The notes beneath the pieces were generated by a model, which worked only from the letters and a program-made list of their open reading frames with translations, did no database searches and was not told the DNA's origin. A stretch of 64,000 nt of DNA from Euzebya rosea. GTDB lineage: Bacteria > Actinomycetota > Nitriliruptoria > Euzebyales > Euzebyaceae. Where the stretch lies: NCBI RefSeq assembly GCF_003073135.1, contig NZ_PGDQ01000012.1:62001-126000 (forward strand), read 5' to 3'. This document shows, one piece after another, positions 33,520-42,066 of this stretch. The position numbers were made by a program, and so were the translations under genes. Position 1 is the first letter of the stretch. The number at the start of each line of letters is the position of its first letter.

Positions 33520-34524
33520 ATGCGCGCGAAGAAGGTCTTCACCGCCGTCGACACCCACACCGAGGGCATGCCCACCCGCGTGGTCACCTCCGGGTTCGGT
33601 GTCCTGCCCGGCGACACCATGGCCGAGCGCAGCCACCACGTCGCCACGACGCTGGACGGCTGGCGCAAGCTGCTGATGTTCGAGCCGCGCGGCCACCAGG
33701 CCATGTCCGGCGCGATCCTCTGCCCGCCGACCCGGCCCGACGCCGACCTCGGCGTGGTCTACATCGAGGTCACCGGCTGCCTGCCGATGTGCGGCCACGG
33801 CACGATCGGTGCCGTCACCGCCGCGGTGGAGACCGGCCTGGTCGAGGTGACCGAACCGACCACGACCGTGCGGCTGGACACCCCCGCCGGGCTGGTCGTC
33901 GCCGAGGCCACCGTCACCGACGGCGCCTGCACGGCGGTCACCCTTCGCAACGTCCCGTCCTTCCTGCTGCTGCGTGACGCGGTGGTGAAGGTGGAGGGGA
34001 TCGGCGAGCTGACCGTCGACGTGGCCTACGGCGGCAACTTCTACGTGCTCGTGTCCGCCGACGACCTCGACGTGACGCTGCGGCCCGAGCACGCCGCCAC
34101 GGTGCTGGATGCCGGCATGCGGGTGATGGCGGCCGCCAACGACCAGCTCGACATCGTGCATCCCGAGCGGCCCGACATCGCCGGCACCCACCACGTCCTG
34201 GTCACCGCCCCCGGCGACGACGAGGTCGACGGGCGGGGTGCCGTCGTCATCGACCCGGGGTACCTCGACCGTTCGCCCTGCGGCACCGGCACCTCGGCGC
34301 GGATGGCGTCGATGCACGCCCGCGGCGACCTGGCGCTGGACACCCCGTTCGAGCACACCTCCATCATCGACTCGCGGTTCACGGGACGGCTGCTGGAGAC
34401 CACTACGGTCGGGGACCTGCCGGCGGTCGTCCCATCGATCACCGGGCGGGCGTGGGTCACCGGCCTGAACCAGCTGATGCTGGACCCCACCGACCCGTGG
34501 TCGGAGGGCTTCCTGCTCGGCTGA
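33520..34524 (+). CDS. Proline racemase family: 4-hydroxyproline 2-epimerase
   Basis: 334 aa. Both catalytic Cys are present: C91 in GCLPMCGHGTIG and C254 in SPCGTGTSARMA. Having both Cys separates true racemases/epimerases from the Thr-containing dehydratases of this family. It would convert trans-4-hydroxy-L-proline to cis-4-hydroxy-D-proline, the first step of the pathway. It lies 12 bp after the DapA-like gene. Proline racemase activity is the alternative, but the neighbours favour hydroxyproline. Confidence 0.88.
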   Translation: MRAKKVFTAVDTHTEGMPTRVVTSGFGVLPGDTMAERSHHVATTLDGWRKLLMFEPRGHQAMSGAILCPPTRPDADLGVVYIEVTGCLPMCGHGTIGAVTAAVETGLVEVTEPTTTVRLDTPAGLVVAEATVTDGACTAVTLRNVPSFLLLRDAVVKVEGIGELTVDVAYGGNFYVLVSADDLDVTLRPEHAATVLDAGMRVMAAANDQLDIVHPERPDIAGTHHVLVTAPGDDEVDGRGAVVIDPGYLDRSPCGTGTSARMASMHARGDLALDTPFEHTSIIDSRFTGRLLETTTVGDLPAVVPSITGRAWVTGLNQLMLDPTDPWSEGFLLG

Positions 34525-34587
34525 CCGCCAGCCCGCCCCTCCCTCGGCCCATCCTCCCGCGAGTCCCCTCCCCTCAGGAGACCTGTC

Positions 34588-36102
34588 ATGTCCACCACCC
34601 CCATCCAGCCCACCGGCCGGTCGGTGATCGCCGGCCAGCCCGTCGCCGGCGACGGCGAGCCGTTCACCGCCACCGACCCCCGCACGGGTGAGGCGCTGCA
34701 GCCCGCCTACACCACGGTCGGCTTCGAGCAGCTGGACGACGCCGTCACCGCGGCCGTCGAGGCGCTGTCGGACCCGATCGACATGGCGGCAATCGCCGAG
34801 GGACTCGAGGCTGCCGCCGACGCGTTCGAGGCCGCAGCCGACGAGGTCGTCGCCACCGCCGACGCCGAGACCGCGCTGGGCGAGACCCGCCTGCGCGGCG
34901 AGCTGGGCCGCACCGTCGGGCAGCTGCGCATGATGGCGACCGAAGCTCGCACGGGCAGCCGTCGCGACGTGGTGGTCGACCCCGCCGGGGACGGTCCGGC
35001 GGCCCCGGCGCTGCACCGCACGACCGTGCCGCTCGGCGTCGTCGCGGTGTTCGCCGCCTCCAACTTCCCGCTGGCCTTCGGGGTCGCCGGGACCGACACC
35101 GCTGCAGCGCTCGGCGCCGGCTGCCCGGTCGTCGCCAAGGCCCACCCGGCCCAGCCCGCCACCGCCGAGCTGTGCGGCCGGCTGCTGGCCGAGGGCCTGC
35201 GGTCCGCGGGCCTGGCCGACGGGATGATCTCGGTGCTGCACGAGGAGGGGTACGAGGTCGGTCAGGCGCTGGTCACCCACCCCGGTGTCGACGCCGTCGC
35301 GTTCACCGGCAGCCTGCGTGGTGGCCGTGCCCTGTTCGACCTGGCCGCCACCCGTCCCCGGCCGATCCCCGTCTACGCCGAGATGGGATCGCTGAACCCG
35401 CTGGTCGTCTCCGCCGGGGCGGCCGCCGACGTGCAGGGCATGGTCGAGGGGATCACCGGCAGCTACCTGCTGGGTGAGGGGCAGTTCTGCACCAAGCCCG
35501 GGCTGGTCGTCCTGCCCGACGACGACAACGGCCGGTCGGTCCTCGCCGGGCTGCGGACGGCGCTGGCCGACCGCGCGCCCGGCCACCCGCTGCTGCACGG
35601 CGGGATCGTCGGCGGCTTCACCGAGGGGCTGGACCGTGCCGCGGCGGTCGACGGGGTCGAGGTCGTCCGCGCCCCCGACACCGACGGCGGCTGCCCCGCG
35701 GCGCTGCTGTCCACCGACGCCACCACGTTCGTCGACGAGCCGGTGCTGCACGACGAGGTCTTCGGTCCGGCGACGCTGGTCGTCCTCGCCGGCGACGACG
35801 AGCTGGACGAGATCGTCGACGCCCTCGAGCCGGCCCTGACCGCCTCGCTGCACTTCACCCCGGAGGAGTCGTCCTGGGCGCGCAGCATGGCCGACCGGCT
35901 GGCCCGCAAGGTCGGCCGGGTCATCGCCAACGGGTACCCCACCGGTGTCCGCGTGAGCCCCGGCCAGCACCACGGCGGCCCGTACCCGGCGACGACGGCC
36001 CCGCTGCACACCAGCGTCGGGCTGGCGGCGATCGACCGGTTCCGCCGGCCGGTGACGTTCCAGTCCTTCGCCGACGAGGCGCTCCCCGAATGGGCGCAGT
36101 AG
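34588..36102 (+). CDS. 2-oxoglutarate semialdehyde dehydrogenase (ALDH family)
   Basis: 504 aa. Catalytic Cys301 is in GEGQFCTKPG and the general base Glu265 in AEMGSLNP; VVAVFAASNFPLAFGVAGTD and AFTGSLRGGRALFDLA are the cofactor-binding and substrate regions of the bacterial KGSADH branch. It would oxidise 2-oxoglutarate semialdehyde to 2-oxoglutarate with NAD(P)+, the last step of hydroxyproline degradation. A strong AGGAG precedes the ATG by seven bases, and the gene ends four bases before the dehydrogenase fusion. Confidence 0.9.
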   Translation: MSTTPIQPTGRSVIAGQPVAGDGEPFTATDPRTGEALQPAYTTVGFEQLDDAVTAAVEALSDPIDMAAIAEGLEAAADAFEAAADEVVATADAETALGETRLRGELGRTVGQLRMMATEARTGSRRDVVVDPAGDGPAAPALHRTTVPLGVVAVFAASNFPLAFGVAGTDTAAALGAGCPVVAKAHPAQPATAELCGRLLAEGLRSAGLADGMISVLHEEGYEVGQALVTHPGVDAVAFTGSLRGGRALFDLAATRPRPIPVYAEMGSLNPLVVSAGAAADVQGMVEGITGSYLLGEGQFCTKPGLVVLPDDDNGRSVLAGLRTALADRAPGHPLLHGGIVGGFTEGLDRAAAVDGVEVVRAPDTDGGCPAALLSTDATTFVDEPVLHDEVFGPATLVVLAGDDELDEIVDALEPALTASLHFTPEESSWARSMADRLARKVGRVIANGYPTGVRVSPGQHHGGPYPATTAPLHTSVGLAAIDRFRRPVTFQSFADEALPEWAQ

Positions 36103-36106
36103 CCCG

Positions 36107-38986
36107 ATGACCACCCACGTCGTGGTCATCGGGGCCGGCATCGTCGGCCTCGCGGCGGCCCGCGAGCTGGCCCTGCGCGGCGCCCGGGTGACCGTCGTCG
36201 AACGGCATGTCGCCGGGGCGGGGACGTCCAGCCGCGGCGAGGGCAACATCCTCGTCAGCGACAAGGAGATCCCCGCCGAGGCCCGGTTGGCGCTGCGCTC
36301 GATCGAGCTGTGGAGGGCGTTCGCCGAAGCGTCGCCCGAGCCGTTCGAGTTCGAGCCGAAGGGCGGCATCATCACCGCCAGCAGCCCGGCCCAGCTGGAC
36401 CTCCTGGCCGCGCAGGCCGACCGGCAGAAGGCGTTGGGCATCGAGTCGGCGGTGCTGGACCGGGACGCGCTGCGGGCCATGGAGCCGCTGACGGCCCCGT
36501 CGCTCGTGGGTGGGATCAGCTTTCCGCAGGACGCCCAGGTCATGCCGATCCATGCGGTCCGGGCGCTGCGTCGTGCGGCGCTGGACCTCGGGGTGGTCGA
36601 GCGGGTCGGCACGTCGGTGGTCGGCCTGTCACGGCTGACGGCCGGACCGGCGGTCGAGCTGGCCGACGGGACCCGCATCGACGCCGACGCCGTGGTGCTG
36701 GCAGCCGGGCCGTGGTCGGGCGAGCTGGCGACCCGGCTGGGCGGGGTCGCCCCCGTGTTCCCCCGGCGGGGCCTGCTGCTGGTCACCGAGCCGCTGCCCG
36801 CCGGGACGGTGCGGCACAAGGTCTACGACGGGCGCTACGTCGAGGCGGTCGCCAGCGACGACGGGGCCGCGCAGGTCGCCCCGGTGATCGAGTCGACCCC
36901 CTCGGGGACGGTGCTGATCGGCTCGACCCGGGAGGCGGTCGGCTGGGACACCCAGCAGCGTTGGGACCTGGTCGGCGAGCTCAGCCGCAACGCCGCCGCG
37001 CTGTTCCCGTCGTTGGGTCGCGCGCGGATCATCCGGACCTACCAGGGCTTCCGGCCGGCCACCCCCGACCACCTGCCGTTGATCGGCCCGGACGCCCGGG
37101 TCGCGGGGCTGTTCCACTGCTCGGGCCACGAGGGCGCCGGGATCGGCCTGGCCATGGGCTCGGCGGAGCTGCTGGCCGACGTCGTCCTGGACGGCCGCAC
37201 CGACGAGGCGTTCGACCCTCGCCGCCTGACGGAACCCGACCCTCGCCGCCTGACGGAACCCGACCCTCGCCGCCTGACCGACACGGATGCCCGGGAGGCC
37301 GATTCGCTGCCCGGCCCGACCCCGTTCGTGCTGTCGTTGTCGTCGTGCTCGGCGGCGCCGTCCCTTCTCGGTACGGACCCCGACGAACCCGGCGGCAGCA
37401 CGGTGGCCGCGACGATGCTGGCGAACGGCCAGCAGGTCCTGCGTCGCACCCGGTTCGGCGACGATCCCCGCGGCGTGTTCTGCGGCATCGGCCACTGCCA
37501 CGACTGCGTGATGACCCGCAACGACGGCGTCAGCGTCCGGGCGTGCCTGGAACCCGCTGCTGGACGAGCGGTGGAGGAGGGCCACGCGCTCGCGGAAGGT
37601 GAGGGACCCGAGCCGGCGGGGGCGGTCGTGATGGACGTCGACGTGGTCGTGCTGGGGGCGGGGCCGGGTGGGCTGGCGGCTGCGGCGACCGTGCGCGGCA
37701 ACGGCCTGTCGGTCGGGATCGTGGACCGGTACCGGGCCGCAGGCGGGCAGATCGGCCGGCAGCGTGCCGGCGTCGCGGCCCCGTCCGGGCCGTGGGCCGA
37801 GCTGATCGGCGACGGCACCCGTGGTGTGCAGCACCTCACGGCTGCGCAGGTCGTCGCGGTGCAGCAGGTCGCCGGGTCGGCGACCCGCCGGTTCCAGGTC
37901 ATGGTGGCCGTGGACGACGAGCTGCAGCTTGTCCTGGCCGACCACGTGGTGCTGGCCACCGGGGCGAGGGAGGTCGTGCGGCCGTTCCCCGGCTGGACCC
38001 TGCCCGGGGTGGTGACGGCCGGTGCCGCGCAGGCGATGGTCAAGCAGGAGGGCCGCAGCCCCTGGGACCGGATCGTGCTGGCGGGCACCGGCCCGTTGCT
38101 GCTGGCCGTCGCCTCGGCCCTGCGGTCCGCCGGCACGGCACCCCTGCTGACGCTGGAGTCCCAGCCGCTGCGCCGCTTGGCCGTCGGCGGACTGCCGGTG
38201 GGGCTCGGCCACCCGGGGAAGCTGGCGGACCTCGCCCGGCTGACCGGCGGCCGGCCCCCGCGGTTCGGCTGGCGGGTCGTGGAGGCCGTCGAGGCGGCGT
38301 CGGTGGCGTCGGCCGACAGCGGTGCGATCGGGCAGGTCGTGATGCGTGCGCCGTCGGGCCGGACCGCACGGATGGACGTCGACGCGCTGGCCGTGTCCGA
38401 CGGGCTGCTGCCCGACGTGACCCTGGCGGTGCAGCTCGGGTGTGACCTCGTGACCCGCCCGGGGACGGCGGGGCCGGCCGTCGTGGTCGATGACGACCAG
38501 TCAACGTCGGTGCCCGGGGTGTGGGCGGCCGGTGAGCTGACCGGCGTCGGTGGGGCCGACAAGGCCGTCGCCGAGGGACGCCTTGCCGGCGCGGCCATCC
38601 TCGCGTCGACCATCGGCCCGGCGGTGCCGTCCGGGCTGCGACGGACGGTTCGCCGGTGGGACGGGTTCCGTGATGCGCTGGCCCGGCTGTACCCGTGGGA
38701 CGACGACTGGGCCGTGGGGCTGCCCGACGAGGTGCAGGTGTGCCGCTGCGAGGAGGTGCCCGCCGGCCGTGTCCGCCGGGCGATCGCCGACGGCGCCACC
38801 ACCGCCCGGGCCGTCAAGGGGCTGACCCGCTGCGGGATGGGCCGCTGCCAGGGCGGCGTCTGCGGCCCGCTGGTCTCCAGCATGGTCCGCGCGGCCGGCC
38901 ACCCCTCCCCCGGCGACCTGGAGTCCCGCCCCGTCGCCCAGCCCGTCCTGGTCGACCAGCTGGCCCGCCTGGTCTCCGACGCCTGA
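36107..38986 (+). CDS. Fused D-hydroxyproline dehydrogenase (DAO + 2Fe-2S + FAD/NAD + BFD domains)
   Basis: 959 aa, a fusion of what are normally three or more subunits. Residues 1-368: DAO-type FAD oxidoreductase, VIGAGIVGLAAARELALRG at the start and CSGHEGAGIGLAMG at the end. Residues 370-393: three 8-aa repeats DPRRLTEP. About 420-500: HcnA-like [2Fe-2S] part CGIGHCHDCVMTRN...RAC. From 508: pyridine nucleotide-disulfide reductase fold (VVVLGAGPGGLAAAATV, VLAGTGPLLLAVASAL, GVWAAGELTGVGG). From about 878: BFD-type [2Fe-2S] Cys cluster CRCEEVP...CGMGRCQGGVCG. These match the beta, gamma and alpha subunits of LhpBEF/HcnABC-type dehydrogenases. It should oxidise cis-4-hydroxy-D-proline. Last gene of the operon. 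Confidence 0.9.
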   Translation: MTTHVVVIGAGIVGLAAARELALRGARVTVVERHVAGAGTSSRGEGNILVSDKEIPAEARLALRSIELWRAFAEASPEPFEFEPKGGIITASSPAQLDLLAAQADRQKALGIESAVLDRDALRAMEPLTAPSLVGGISFPQDAQVMPIHAVRALRRAALDLGVVERVGTSVVGLSRLTAGPAVELADGTRIDADAVVLAAGPWSGELATRLGGVAPVFPRRGLLLVTEPLPAGTVRHKVYDGRYVEAVASDDGAAQVAPVIESTPSGTVLIGSTREAVGWDTQQRWDLVGELSRNAAALFPSLGRARIIRTYQGFRPATPDHLPLIGPDARVAGLFHCSGHEGAGIGLAMGSAELLADVVLDGRTDEAFDPRRLTEPDPRRLTEPDPRRLTDTDAREADSLPGPTPFVLSLSSCSAAPSLLGTDPDEPGGSTVAATMLANGQQVLRRTRFGDDPRGVFCGIGHCHDCVMTRNDGVSVRACLEPAAGRAVEEGHALAEGEGPEPAGAVVMDVDVVVLGAGPGGLAAAATVRGNGLSVGIVDRYRAAGGQIGRQRAGVAAPSGPWAELIGDGTRGVQHLTAAQVVAVQQVAGSATRRFQVMVAVDDELQLVLADHVVLATGAREVVRPFPGWTLPGVVTAGAAQAMVKQEGRSPWDRIVLAGTGPLLLAVASALRSAGTAPLLTLESQPLRRLAVGGLPVGLGHPGKLADLARLTGGRPPRFGWRVVEAVEAASVASADSGAIGQVVMRAPSGRTARMDVDALAVSDGLLPDVTLAVQLGCDLVTRPGTAGPAVVVDDDQSTSVPGVWAAGELTGVGGADKAVAEGRLAGAAILASTIGPAVPSGLRRTVRRWDGFRDALARLYPWDDDWAVGLPDEVQVCRCEEVPAGRVRRAIADGATTARAVKGLTRCGMGRCQGGVCGPLVSSMVRAAGHPSPGDLESRPVAQPVLVDQLARLVSDA
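37214..37285 (+). repeat. Three tandem 24-bp repeats at a domain junction
   Basis: Units at 37214, 37238 and 37262, the first two identical, the third varied at its end. In frame they encode DPRRLTEP, DPRRLTEP, DPRRLTDT, exactly between the DAO and ferredoxin-like domains of the fused dehydrogenase. Confidence 0.9.
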
Positions 38987-39331
38987 CCCGGCGCCCACGC
39001 CTCCGTCGACGGATCGAGCACCACCTCCGCTGTCCCCCTCCCCCGGCAAGCCAGTCCGTCCCTCCCCCCTCCACCCCGGCGGATCTTGACCCACCCCGTG
39101 ACGGAATCCGCCCCACCCAGACTGGCCGCGACCCACGAACCCACGGCCGGGCTGACGGATGTCGACCCGGCCCGCGTGACACATCCACCGGTTGGGTCAA
39201 GATCCGTCAGGGGGGTGACTGGAGGGCCGCACCCAGGTCCGGCGTCAGATCCGACGTGGGGTGGGCTGCACACTGTCGTCGAGCTGACACATGGTTAGCC
39301 GCCACGCCGACAGAAGAGGACCAGAACCGTC
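38987..39331. other. Intergenic region with a long-range inverted repeat, no gene
   Basis: 345 bp between the dehydrogenase fusion and the CWB2 gene. It holds 14-bp perfect arms CGGATCTTGACCCA (39080-39093) and TGGGTCAAGATCCG (39193-39206), with a 99-bp interior that contains smaller GC-rich pairings. It could end the hydroxyproline operon or be a mobile-element remnant. No coding frame with a ribosome site was found. Confidence 0.6.
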
Positions 39332-40186
39332 ATGTACAGAGCAGTCGCCGCCTTGATCGCCGTCCTGGTGATTGTGCCGATAGCCGCGTTCGCCCAGGAC
39401 CCCGCGCCGGGGGAAATGTGTGCCACCGATCCTGGAGGAGACGTCACCGACACCGCACTCGACATCGTGTCGGCATGCGTTGCCGTACGTGGATCCGAGA
39501 CCACCGTCGAGCTGACGTTCGCCTCCGCCGGCTACTCATCCGGGTTCGGGTTCGACGGCGCTCGCGCCTCCCACCACAACGGGGAAGGCAACCGATGGAT
39601 GTTCTCCAACGGCTGGAACGCCTACAACTTCGGGTCCTGCCACTACTCCTACGGTGACGACGTGACCTTCGAGGTCGACAGCGGGGACAGCGGCACGACG
39701 CTGCGCTGGACGGGCCCGACCCTCTGCCTGCCGGAGGGCACCCACGAGCTCACGTGGACCTCCCACGAGAACTGGGACGACACGACGCCCGGCGGCCGTA
39801 CCGTCGACACGATGGAGGGGCACGTGGTGACGGTCAGCCACGAGGGACTGCAGACCACGGTGACGGCGGAGACCCGCCGCATCTCGGGCCCGTCCCGCTA
39901 CGAGACGGCCGTCGCGGTCACACAGGACCGCTTCCCGAACGGCAACGACCGTCTGCTCCTGGTCAACGCCAACACCCAGGTCGATGCCCTGCCCGCCGCC
40001 ACCGGGTTCTCCGGCGTGCCCCTCCTCTACGTCCCGGCAACCGGTGACATCCCGACGGCCGTGCTCGACGAGATCGCCCGGCTGAACCCCCGCGAGATCA
40101 TAGCCTTGGGCGGCACCGCAGCCGTGGGCGACGACATCCTCGCCCGGGCGCAGTCCGTGACCGAACACTCAGCTGTGGGCGAGTGA
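39332..40186 (+). CDS. Secreted protein with a single CWB2 cell wall-binding repeat
   Basis: 284 aa. MYRAVAALIAVLVIVPIAAF with an AFAQ cleavage site is a Sec signal. Residues about 25-180 form an unassigned beta-rich extracellular domain with paired Cys (CATDPGG, SACVAV, SCHYSY, TLCLPEG). Residues 185-275 are one CWB2 unit (RISGPSRYETAVAVTQDRF, VPLLYVPATGDIPTAVL, IIALGGTAAVGDDIL). CWB2 modules normally occur as three in one chain and bind secondary wall polymers, so a single unit implies trimer assembly or loss. Ribosome site AGAGGA lies 11 bases before the ATG. Confidence 0.84.
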   Translation: MYRAVAALIAVLVIVPIAAFAQDPAPGEMCATDPGGDVTDTALDIVSACVAVRGSETTVELTFASAGYSSGFGFDGARASHHNGEGNRWMFSNGWNAYNFGSCHYSYGDDVTFEVDSGDSGTTLRWTGPTLCLPEGTHELTWTSHENWDDTTPGGRTVDTMEGHVVTVSHEGLQTTVTAETRRISGPSRYETAVAVTQDRFPNGNDRLLLVNANTQVDALPAATGFSGVPLLYVPATGDIPTAVLDEIARLNPREIIALGGTAAVGDDILARAQSVTEHSAVGE

Positions 40187-40221
40187 GGCCGATCAACGCC
40201 GGGCGATGGCCCAGGGGTGGG

Positions 40222-40257
40222 CGGTGGCGGCACGCTCGTTCGGGCGTGCCGCCGCCG
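40222..40257. terminator. Bidirectional hairpin terminator
   Basis: A 14-bp stem, CGGTGGCGGCACGC with GCGTGCCGCCGCCG (one G-T pair), and an 8-base loop. It lies between convergent stops at 40186 and 40260. Confidence 0.8.
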
Positions 40258-40259
40258 GG

Positions 40260-41336
40260 TCACGGCAGGGTGACGTCCAGGATCACCGGCAGGTGGTCGG
40301 AGATGTCGAGGGTGTCGTCCTGCCGGACCTCGTGGTCGCCCAGACCCAGCAGCGGGCTGAGGAACACGAAGTCGATCGTGCGGTCCGGCGCGCCTATGCC
40401 GGGGGCGTTGGGGAAGTGGGTGTACCAGCGGGCGCGATCGGGGCCGTTGGCCTCCTCCAGCGACGGCACGACGGTGTAGCTGTCGGTCAGGACGGCCAGC
40501 TCGCTGTCGGGCAGGTAGTAGGCCTGCTCGCCGGCGCCGAGGTCGTCGTACTGCGGACCCGGCGGCAGCAGGTTCAGGTCACCGCCGAACACCCACGGCC
40601 GCCCCTGCGCGGTGAGGAAGGCCAGCCGCTCCGACGTCAGCGCGACCTGCTGCTGCATCGTGTCGGTGCCCTGGGCGAAGGCGTCGAAGTGGGTGTTGTA
40701 GGCCAGCAACGGCTCACCCCCCTCCACGGGCAGGCTCGCCTCGAGGATCGCCCGCTTGAGGCCGAACTGCTCGGTCACCGGATCGGCCGGGATGATCGGC
40801 AGCGCATACCGGACCCCCGAGTCGATGCGGTACCGCGAGACCGTCGACAGCTTCATGCCGACCGACCCGAGGATCCGCGGGTGCGGCACCCATGCCGCCT
40901 TCCAGTAGAACGCCGAGGTGTGGCAGGCGTAGTCGGGCGAGACCATGCCCAGCAGCCGCTCGAGCTGGTCCTCACCGTCGGTCCGCGCCGCACCGTCGTC
41001 GACCTCCTGCAGCAGGATCACGTCGGGGTCGACCTCACCGATGACCCGGGCCACCTCCTCGAACGTGGCGGTGATCGCCTCGGGCGACGGCCGCTCGTCC
41101 GGGCCGGACTCGTCCAGCAGGTCGTAGAAGAAGACGTAGTCCTTGCCCGCCATGTACTGGACGTTCCACGACATGATCGTCACGTCCTGCCCCGGCTGGA
41201 GGGTCGGCGCGTCGTCGGCGCACACGACCTCCTCGTCCTGCACGTCGTCGGGGTGGAAGGTGGTCAGCCACACCGTAGCGGCCAGCAGCACGACGAGGAC
41301 CAGCAGGCCCACGGCGATCCGGATGATCCAGCGCAC
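40260..41336 (-). CDS. Membrane-anchored endonuclease/exonuclease/phosphatase (EEP) family protein
   Basis: 358 aa. GTG 41336 follows GAAGGAA with six-base spacing and removes an otherwise long overlap with the response regulator. VRWIIRIAVGLLVLVVLLA is a signal anchor or uncleaved membrane helix. EEP motifs follow: IMSWNVQY, ILLQEVDDG, AYNTHFDAF, FGGDLNLLP and the final SDHLPVILD. Metal-binding Asn, Glu, Asp and His residues are all present, so it should be an active hydrolase of phosphodiester bonds outside the membrane: nucleic acid, sphingomyelin or inositol phosphate are all possible. It lies 28 bp after the response regulator gene on the same strand. Confidence 0.87.
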   Translation of the reverse strand: MRWIIRIAVGLLVLVVLLAATVWLTTFHPDDVQDEEVVCADDAPTLQPGQDVTIMSWNVQYMAGKDYVFFYDLLDESGPDERPSPEAITATFEEVARVIGEVDPDVILLQEVDDGAARTDGEDQLERLLGMVSPDYACHTSAFYWKAAWVPHPRILGSVGMKLSTVSRYRIDSGVRYALPIIPADPVTEQFGLKRAILEASLPVEGGEPLLAYNTHFDAFAQGTDTMQQQVALTSERLAFLTAQGRPWVFGGDLNLLPPGPQYDDLGAGEQAYYLPDSELAVLTDSYTVVPSLEEANGPDRARWYTHFPNAPGIGAPDRTIDFVFLSPLLGLGDHEVRQDDTLDISDHLPVILDVTLP

Positions 41337-41364
41337 GAACGATTCCTTCGGCTCGGCAGCCGGG

Positions 41365-42066
41365 TCAGCGGGTCCCGGCCCCGCCCGACGATAGACCGCC
41401 GCCACCCTGACCGGGGGCGACGACCCCCATGTCGTAGGCGTAGATGACCGCCTGGATCCGGTCGCGCAGCCCCAGCTTGGCCAGCACGTTGCCGACGTGG
41501 GTCTTGACCGTCGAGGTCTCCACGAACAGCTCCGCCGCCATCTCGGCGTTGGTCAGGCCCCGCGCGAGCAGGCCGAGCACGACCCGCTCCCGCTCGCTCA
41601 GCCGGTCCAGCTCAGCGGGCGGCGAGGGTGGCGGGCCACCGGCGGCGAACGCCTCGATCAGCCGACGGGTCACCGCCGGCGCGACGATCCCCTCGCCGGC
41701 CGCCACGACGCGGATGGCCTCGACCAGCTGCTCGGGCGAGGCGTGCTTCAGCAGGAACCCACGGGCGCCCGCCCGCAGCGCCTCGAACACCAGCTCGTCG
41801 TCGTCGAAGGTGGTCAGCACGAGGACGGGCAGCGGGTCGGCGACGTCGGGACCGGCCAGCTTCCGGGTGGCCTCGACGCCGTCCACCAGCGGCATGCGGA
41901 CGTCCATCACGGTCACGTCGGGGCGCAGGCCGACGGCCAGCCGCACCGCCTCGGCACCGTCCCGCGCCTCGCCGACCACCTCGATGTCCGGCTCGGTCTG
42001 CAGCACCAGCCGCAGGCCGGAGCGGACCAGGTCCTGGTCGTCGACCAGCAGCACACGGATGCTCAC
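41365..42066 (-). CDS. NarL/LuxR-family response regulator
   Basis: 233 aa. Receiver domain: acidic pair D9 D10, phosphoacceptor D55 in VTVMDVRMP, and Lys in FLLKHAS. A C-terminal LuxR helix-turn-helix spans about 160-215 (LSERERVVLGLLARGLTNAE, then ETSTVKTHVGNVLAKLGLRD). The GTG at 42066 overlaps the kinase stop (GTGA), so the pair is made together. Likely target: the divergent ABC exporter operon, a common arrangement for LiaRS/DesKR-like systems in actinobacteria. Confidence 0.93.
   Translation of the reverse strand: MSIRVLLVDDQDLVRSGLRLVLQTEPDIEVVGEARDGAEAVRLAVGLRPDVTVMDVRMPLVDGVEATRKLAGPDVADPLPVLVLTTFDDDELVFEALRAGARGFLLKHASPEQLVEAIRVVAAGEGIVAPAVTRRLIEAFAAGGPPPSPPAELDRLSERERVVLGLLARGLTNAEMAAELFVETSTVKTHVGNVLAKLGLRDRIQAVIYAYDMGVVAPGQGGGGLSSGGAGTR

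Noticed and set aside
31798-36819. Very long leftward open frame (over 1600 codons) antisense to the hydroxyproline genes
   Set aside because: It is the complementary-frame artefact of GC-rich codons. The forward frames encode well-known families with motifs and ribosome sites; the antisense product has no recognisable domain.
39080-39206. Inverted repeat considered as an insertion-sequence end pair
   Set aside because: The 99-bp interior has no transposase fragment and I could not see flanking target duplications, so it is kept only as an unexplained repeat.
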